NCBI GenBank assembly: GCA_022791355.1
Contig: JAAVYX010000182.1
Span: 1-15,535 of the forward strand
Length of the DNA stretch: 15,535 nt
Direction of reading: 5' to 3'
Source: Clostridiales bacterium
Lineage (GTDB): Bacteria > Bacillota > Clostridia > Oscillospirales > Acutalibacteraceae
Shown here: piece by piece, positions 12,955 to 15,535 of the stretch
Position numbering within the stretch: position 1 is the first letter of the stretch
Layout: each line of letters starts with the position of its first letter
Translations under genes and position numbers: made by a program
The notes under the pieces: generated by a model
Databases searched by the model: none
Told to the model about the DNA's origin: nothing
Seen by the model: the letters and a program-made list of their open reading frames with translations, nothing else

Positions 12955-14116
12955 GACCTTTTTGCAGATAGAAGCCTTCCACGATGGAATTACATATCTG
13001 GACAACAGCGCCACCACCAAGCCCTGTCCCACAGCCGTCCAGCGCATGAACAAGGCGCTATGCGAAAACTGGGGCAATCCCTCTTCTCTGCACCGTTTGG
13101 GCGTAGTGGCCGAGCTGGATATGGACGCGGCCCGCGGCCTTTTAGCCCAAAAGCTTGCCCGTAAGGATAAAGAGGTTTACTTTACCGGCGGCGGCACCGA
13201 GGCCAACAACATCGCCTTGCGGGGCGCGGCTTACGCCGGACGGCGCAGGGGAAATAAAATCGTCGTCACCGCTGTCGAGCACCCTTCGGTACTGGAGACG
13301 GCGGCGGCCTTGGAGCGGGAGGGCTTCCGGGTGGTCCGTCTGGCTCCCGGATCGGACGGACGGGTGCCGGCGGCCGCCCTGGAGGAGGCCATAGACGAGA
13401 AAACCGTTTTGGTCAGCGTCATGTATGTAAACAACGAGACCGGGGCGGTGCAGCCGGTGGAGGCTGCGGCGGCGGCCATACGGCGGAAAAAAGCCCCGGC
13501 CCTGCTCCACAGCGACTGTGTGCAGGCCTTTGGGAAGCTGCCGGTGCGGCCCGCCCGCCTGGGGGCCGACCTTGTAACGGTCAGCGCCCACAAGATACAC
13601 GGACCCAAGGGAGTGGGGGCGCTGTACGTCTCGGAGAAGGCCCGCGTCGTCCCTATCCTGTTCGGCGGGGGACAGGAGAAGGGCCTTCGCCCGGGCACCG
13701 AGTCAGCCCCTCTCATCGCCGGCTTCCGGGGGGCTCTGGAGGAGCTGCCCGAGCCGGGTCCGGCCCTGGCCGCCATCACCCGCCTGCGGGACTATACAGA
13801 AGAGCGGCTGCTGGCCACCGGCCAGGTCCAGATCAATTCGGCTCCCGACGCGCTGCCCTATATTTTGAATTTTTCCTGTCCCGGCCTGCGGTCGGAAATT
13901 CTGCTGCACGACCTGGAGGCGGCCGATGTTTTCGTATCCAGCGGCAGCGCCTGCGCCAAGGGCAAGGGCAGCTATGTGCTCAGAGCCCAGGGCCTGTCCG
14001 ACCGGCTGGCCGACAGCGCCATACGGGTCAGCTTTTCCCGGTACAATACGGAAAGCGACGCCGACGCGCTGGCCGAGGCCGTAGCCGCGTCGGCCGCACG
14101 GCGCAGACGGGCTTGA
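12953..14116 (+). CDS. nifS: Cysteine desulfurase (NifS/IscS family), partner of ThiI
   Basis: This 387-aa PLP enzyme takes sulfur from L-cysteine as a protein persulfide. The N-terminal ITYLDNSATTKP (13-24), H110 in VEHPSV, the PLP lysine K214 in SAHKIHGPKG (211-220), RPGTE (246-250) and the catalytic cysteine C334 in SSGSACAKG (329-337) are all present. The start is uncertain. ATG at 12953 lies only 1 nt after AAAGGGG, whereas an in-frame TTG at 12962 has the same site at 10 nt. The frame open back to 12848 runs through the hairpins and is not convincing. thiI follows 63 nt downstream, as with nifZ-thiI in Bacillus, so the likely role is sulfur supply for tRNA 4-thiouridine. The gene symbol is generic. 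Confidence 0.93.
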   Translation: MTFLQIEAFHDGITYLDNSATTKPCPTAVQRMNKALCENWGNPSSLHRLGVVAELDMDAARGLLAQKLARKDKEVYFTGGGTEANNIALRGAAYAGRRRGNKIVVTAVEHPSVLETAAALEREGFRVVRLAPGSDGRVPAAALEEAIDEKTVLVSVMYVNNETGAVQPVEAAAAAIRRKKAPALLHSDCVQAFGKLPVRPARLGADLVTVSAHKIHGPKGVGALYVSEKARVVPILFGGGQEKGLRPGTESAPLIAGFRGALEELPEPGPALAAITRLRDYTEERLLATGQVQINSAPDALPYILNFSCPGLRSEILLHDLEAADVFVSSGSACAKGKGSYVLRAQGLSDRLADSAIRVSFSRYNTESDADALAEAVAASAARRRRA

Positions 14117-14120
14117 CCCA

Positions 14121-14159
14121 TTAGGGACACCCGTTGGGGACGCCGATTGGGGACATACA
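14121..14159 (+). repeat. Three tandem 13-bp repeats between the desulfurase gene and thiI
   Basis: Three units starting TTAGGGACACC, TTGGGGACGCC and TTGGGGACATA follow one another with a 13-bp period (14121-14133, 14134-14146, 14147-14159). The last ends just before the thiI ribosome binding site. Confidence 0.6.
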
Positions 14160-14179
14160 ACATAAAGGAGGATTTCCCC

Positions 14180-15349
14180 GTGCGAGAAATCTTGTTGATA
14201 AAAAACGGCGAGCTGGCCCTCAAGGGCCTCAACCGCTCTACCTTTGAGGATACCCTCATCCGGCATATCCGCCGGAGCTTAAAGCCGCTGGGCGAGGTCA
14301 AAATCCGCAAGGCCCAGTCCGCGATTTATATCGAGCCCCAGTCGGAATTTTTTGATTACGACGAGGCCGCCGGCCGGATAAGCCGCATTTTCGGCATCGC
14401 CGCTTTCAGCCGCGCCGCCGTGTGCGAGAAGGACATGGGGGATATTATGGAGACGGCGGCGGCCTTCCTGGCCCCCCGCATGGAGGAAATAGCTACCTTC
14501 AAGGTGGAGGCCAAACGGGCGGACAAGCGGTTCGCCCTCACATCCCCCGAAATATGCCGGGAGCTGGGCGGCAGCCTGCTGAATCGATTCCCTCATCTGC
14601 GGGTGGACGTGCACAACCCCGACGAGACGGTGACCGTGGAGATACGGGATTTCGGGGCCTACATCCACTGCGGCCAGCTCCCGGGGGCCGGGGGTATGCC
14701 GGTGGGGACGGCCGGCAAGGCCTCCATCCTCATCTCGGGCGGTATCGACAGTCCGGTGGCCGCCTGGATGATGGCCAAGCGGGGGATCAATCTGGACGCC
14801 GTCCACTTCGCCAGCCCGCCCTACACCAGCCAGCGGGCCGAATTGAAGGTGATGGACCTGCTGCGGCAGGTGGCCCAATACAGCGGTCCCATCAAGCTGG
14901 AAATCGTCCCCTTCACCGAGATACAGGAGCAGATTGGGGAGCATTGTCCCGAGGAGTATTTCACCTTGATCATGCGCCGTTTTATGATGGAAATCGCCGA
15001 GCGTCTGGCCCGCCGGGGCGGCAGTCTGGCCCTGATCACGGGGGAGAGCGTGGGCCAGGTGGCCAGCCAGACCATGAAGGCCCTGTGCGTTACCGACGAG
15101 ATGGTCCATATGCCGGTTTTCCGGCCTCTCATCGGTATGGATAAAAGCGAGATTATCGCCCTTTCCCGGAAAATCGAAACCTTCTCTATCTCCACTCTGC
15201 CTTATGAGGACTGCTGCACCGTCTTTACGCCCAAGCATCCCAGGACCCGCCCCGATTCCGAAAAGGTGCGGGAAGCCGAGAAGTCCCTGGACCGAGAGAG
15301 TCTTATCCAGCGGGCCCTGGAGGGCGTGCGGAGCGTTTTGATCGAGTAA
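14180..15349 (+). CDS. thiI: tRNA 4-thiouridine synthase ThiI (no rhodanese domain)
   Basis: This 389-aa enzyme adenylates U8 of tRNA and inserts sulfur to make s4U. It has an N-terminal ferredoxin-like region (about 1-60), a THUMP domain (about 61-165, with FKVEAKRADKRF at 107-118) and a PP-loop ATP pyrophosphatase domain with SGGIDSPVA (186-194) and TGESVGQVASQT later on. It ends soon after YEDCCTVFTPKHPRTRP, so the C-terminal rhodanese domain of the enterobacterial enzyme is absent, as in Bacillus ThiI. Sulfur should then come directly from the cysteine desulfurase upstream. The start is GTG at 14180, 8 nt after AAAGGAGG (14164-14171); an in-frame TTG at 14147 lies in the tandem repeats. 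Confidence 0.94.
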   Translation: MREILLIKNGELALKGLNRSTFEDTLIRHIRRSLKPLGEVKIRKAQSAIYIEPQSEFFDYDEAAGRISRIFGIAAFSRAAVCEKDMGDIMETAAAFLAPRMEEIATFKVEAKRADKRFALTSPEICRELGGSLLNRFPHLRVDVHNPDETVTVEIRDFGAYIHCGQLPGAGGMPVGTAGKASILISGGIDSPVAAWMMAKRGINLDAVHFASPPYTSQRAELKVMDLLRQVAQYSGPIKLEIVPFTEIQEQIGEHCPEEYFTLIMRRFMMEIAERLARRGGSLALITGESVGQVASQTMKALCVTDEMVHMPVFRPLIGMDKSEIIALSRKIETFSISTLPYEDCCTVFTPKHPRTRPDSEKVREAEKSLDRESLIQRALEGVRSVLIE

Positions 15350-15368
15350 GAATTTTTTAAATTTTTTC

Positions 15369-15470
15369 TTTTTTATTAGATAGAGGTTTCGCGCCAGGTA
15401 TGCTTTTGATATTTCTCCATTTCCTGATCGCGAGGCGCGACATACTTTTCTTCACGCGAAGAAAAGTATG
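15369..15470 (-). repeat. Dispersed hairpin element, family A, copy 3 (reverse orientation)
   Basis: On the minus strand this copy starts with a perfect 13-bp stem CATACTTTTCTTC/GAAGAAAAGTATG with loop GCGT (15470-15458/15453-15441). It then carries TCGCGCCTCGCGATCAGG, TGGAGA, ATACCTGGCGC and the TCTA..TAAAAAA-like end, as in copy 1 at 1003-1113. The outer stem bases differ from copy 1 but still pair. It begins about 20 nt after the thiI stop. Confidence 0.75.
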
Positions 15471-15489
15471 CAAAAGACGCGCCAGAGGG

Positions 15490-15531
15490 AAACCTTTTCG
15501 ACAGGTTTTAGAGGAAATCCGTAGGATTTCC
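15490..15531. repeat. Two stem-loops at the window edge
   Basis: AAACCT/AGGTTT (15490-15495/15503-15508) and GGAAATCC/GGATTTCC (15513-15520/15524-15531, loop GTA) are perfect. The structure may continue beyond the window. Confidence 0.45.
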
Positions 15532-15535
15532 GTGA

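Noticed and set aside
14279..15238. 319-codon minus-strand reading frame opposite thiI
   Set aside because: It lies fully antisense to the well-supported thiI gene in GC-rich DNA, where long shadow frames are common. The His/Gly/Pro-rich product looks artificial.
1..15535. CRISPR array or tRNA genes
   Set aside because: No regularly spaced direct repeats of 25-40 bp and no cloverleaf with the TTCRANNC arm and a CCA end were seen by eye.

Overview
The window looks like chromosomal DNA from a G+C-rich, endospore-forming Clostridia-type Firmicute. This is an inference. It rests on the germination gene ypeB, a threonine T-box leader, a TPP riboswitch with an intrinsic-terminator platform, a Firmicute-type ThiI without a rhodanese domain paired with a cysteine desulfurase, GGAGG-type ribosome binding sites and strong codon bias to G/C in most genes. 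No tRNA, rRNA, CRISPR array or transposase gene was seen.

Layout. 1-800: stem-loops and one small helical orphan protein on the minus strand with its own promoter. 740-1430: a promoter followed by a gene-free stretch (possible small RNA), copy 1 of a dispersed hairpin element (family A), then a sigma-A promoter and a TPP riboswitch. 1433-4495: a TPP-regulated uptake operon coding for a YkoF/MTH1187-type thiamine-binding protein, ThiX permease, ThiY lipoprotein and ThiZ ATPase. Between thiX and thiY lies a 155-bp element with terminal inverted repeats (family B). 4496-5155 is gene-free and holds a diverged family A copy. 5156-6262 codes for a P-loop protein of the PRK06851 type whose second P-loop is degenerate.

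6418-10540 is the most unusual part. A terminator, a sigma-A promoter and a complete threonine-specific T-box leader (specifier ACC) are followed by a BglII/BstYI-type restriction endonuclease gene and an MT-A70 adenine methyltransferase gene, and only then by thrS, the usual target of such a leader. The two restriction-modification genes are visibly A+T-richer than their surroundings and seem to have been inserted between the T-box and thrS. If read from the leader promoter, they would share the tRNA-Thr-sensing control of thrS. A second family B element starts directly at the thrS stop codon, before the terminator.

10827-12200 (minus) is ypeB without its usual partner sleB. Divergent from it is a good promoter immediately upstream of a 243-bp multi-hairpin element (family C) closed by a 19-bp inverted repeat. 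After that come a long leader with overlapping hairpins, a cysteine desulfurase gene and thiI, which together make 4-thiouridine in tRNA. The window ends in another family A element in the opposite orientation.
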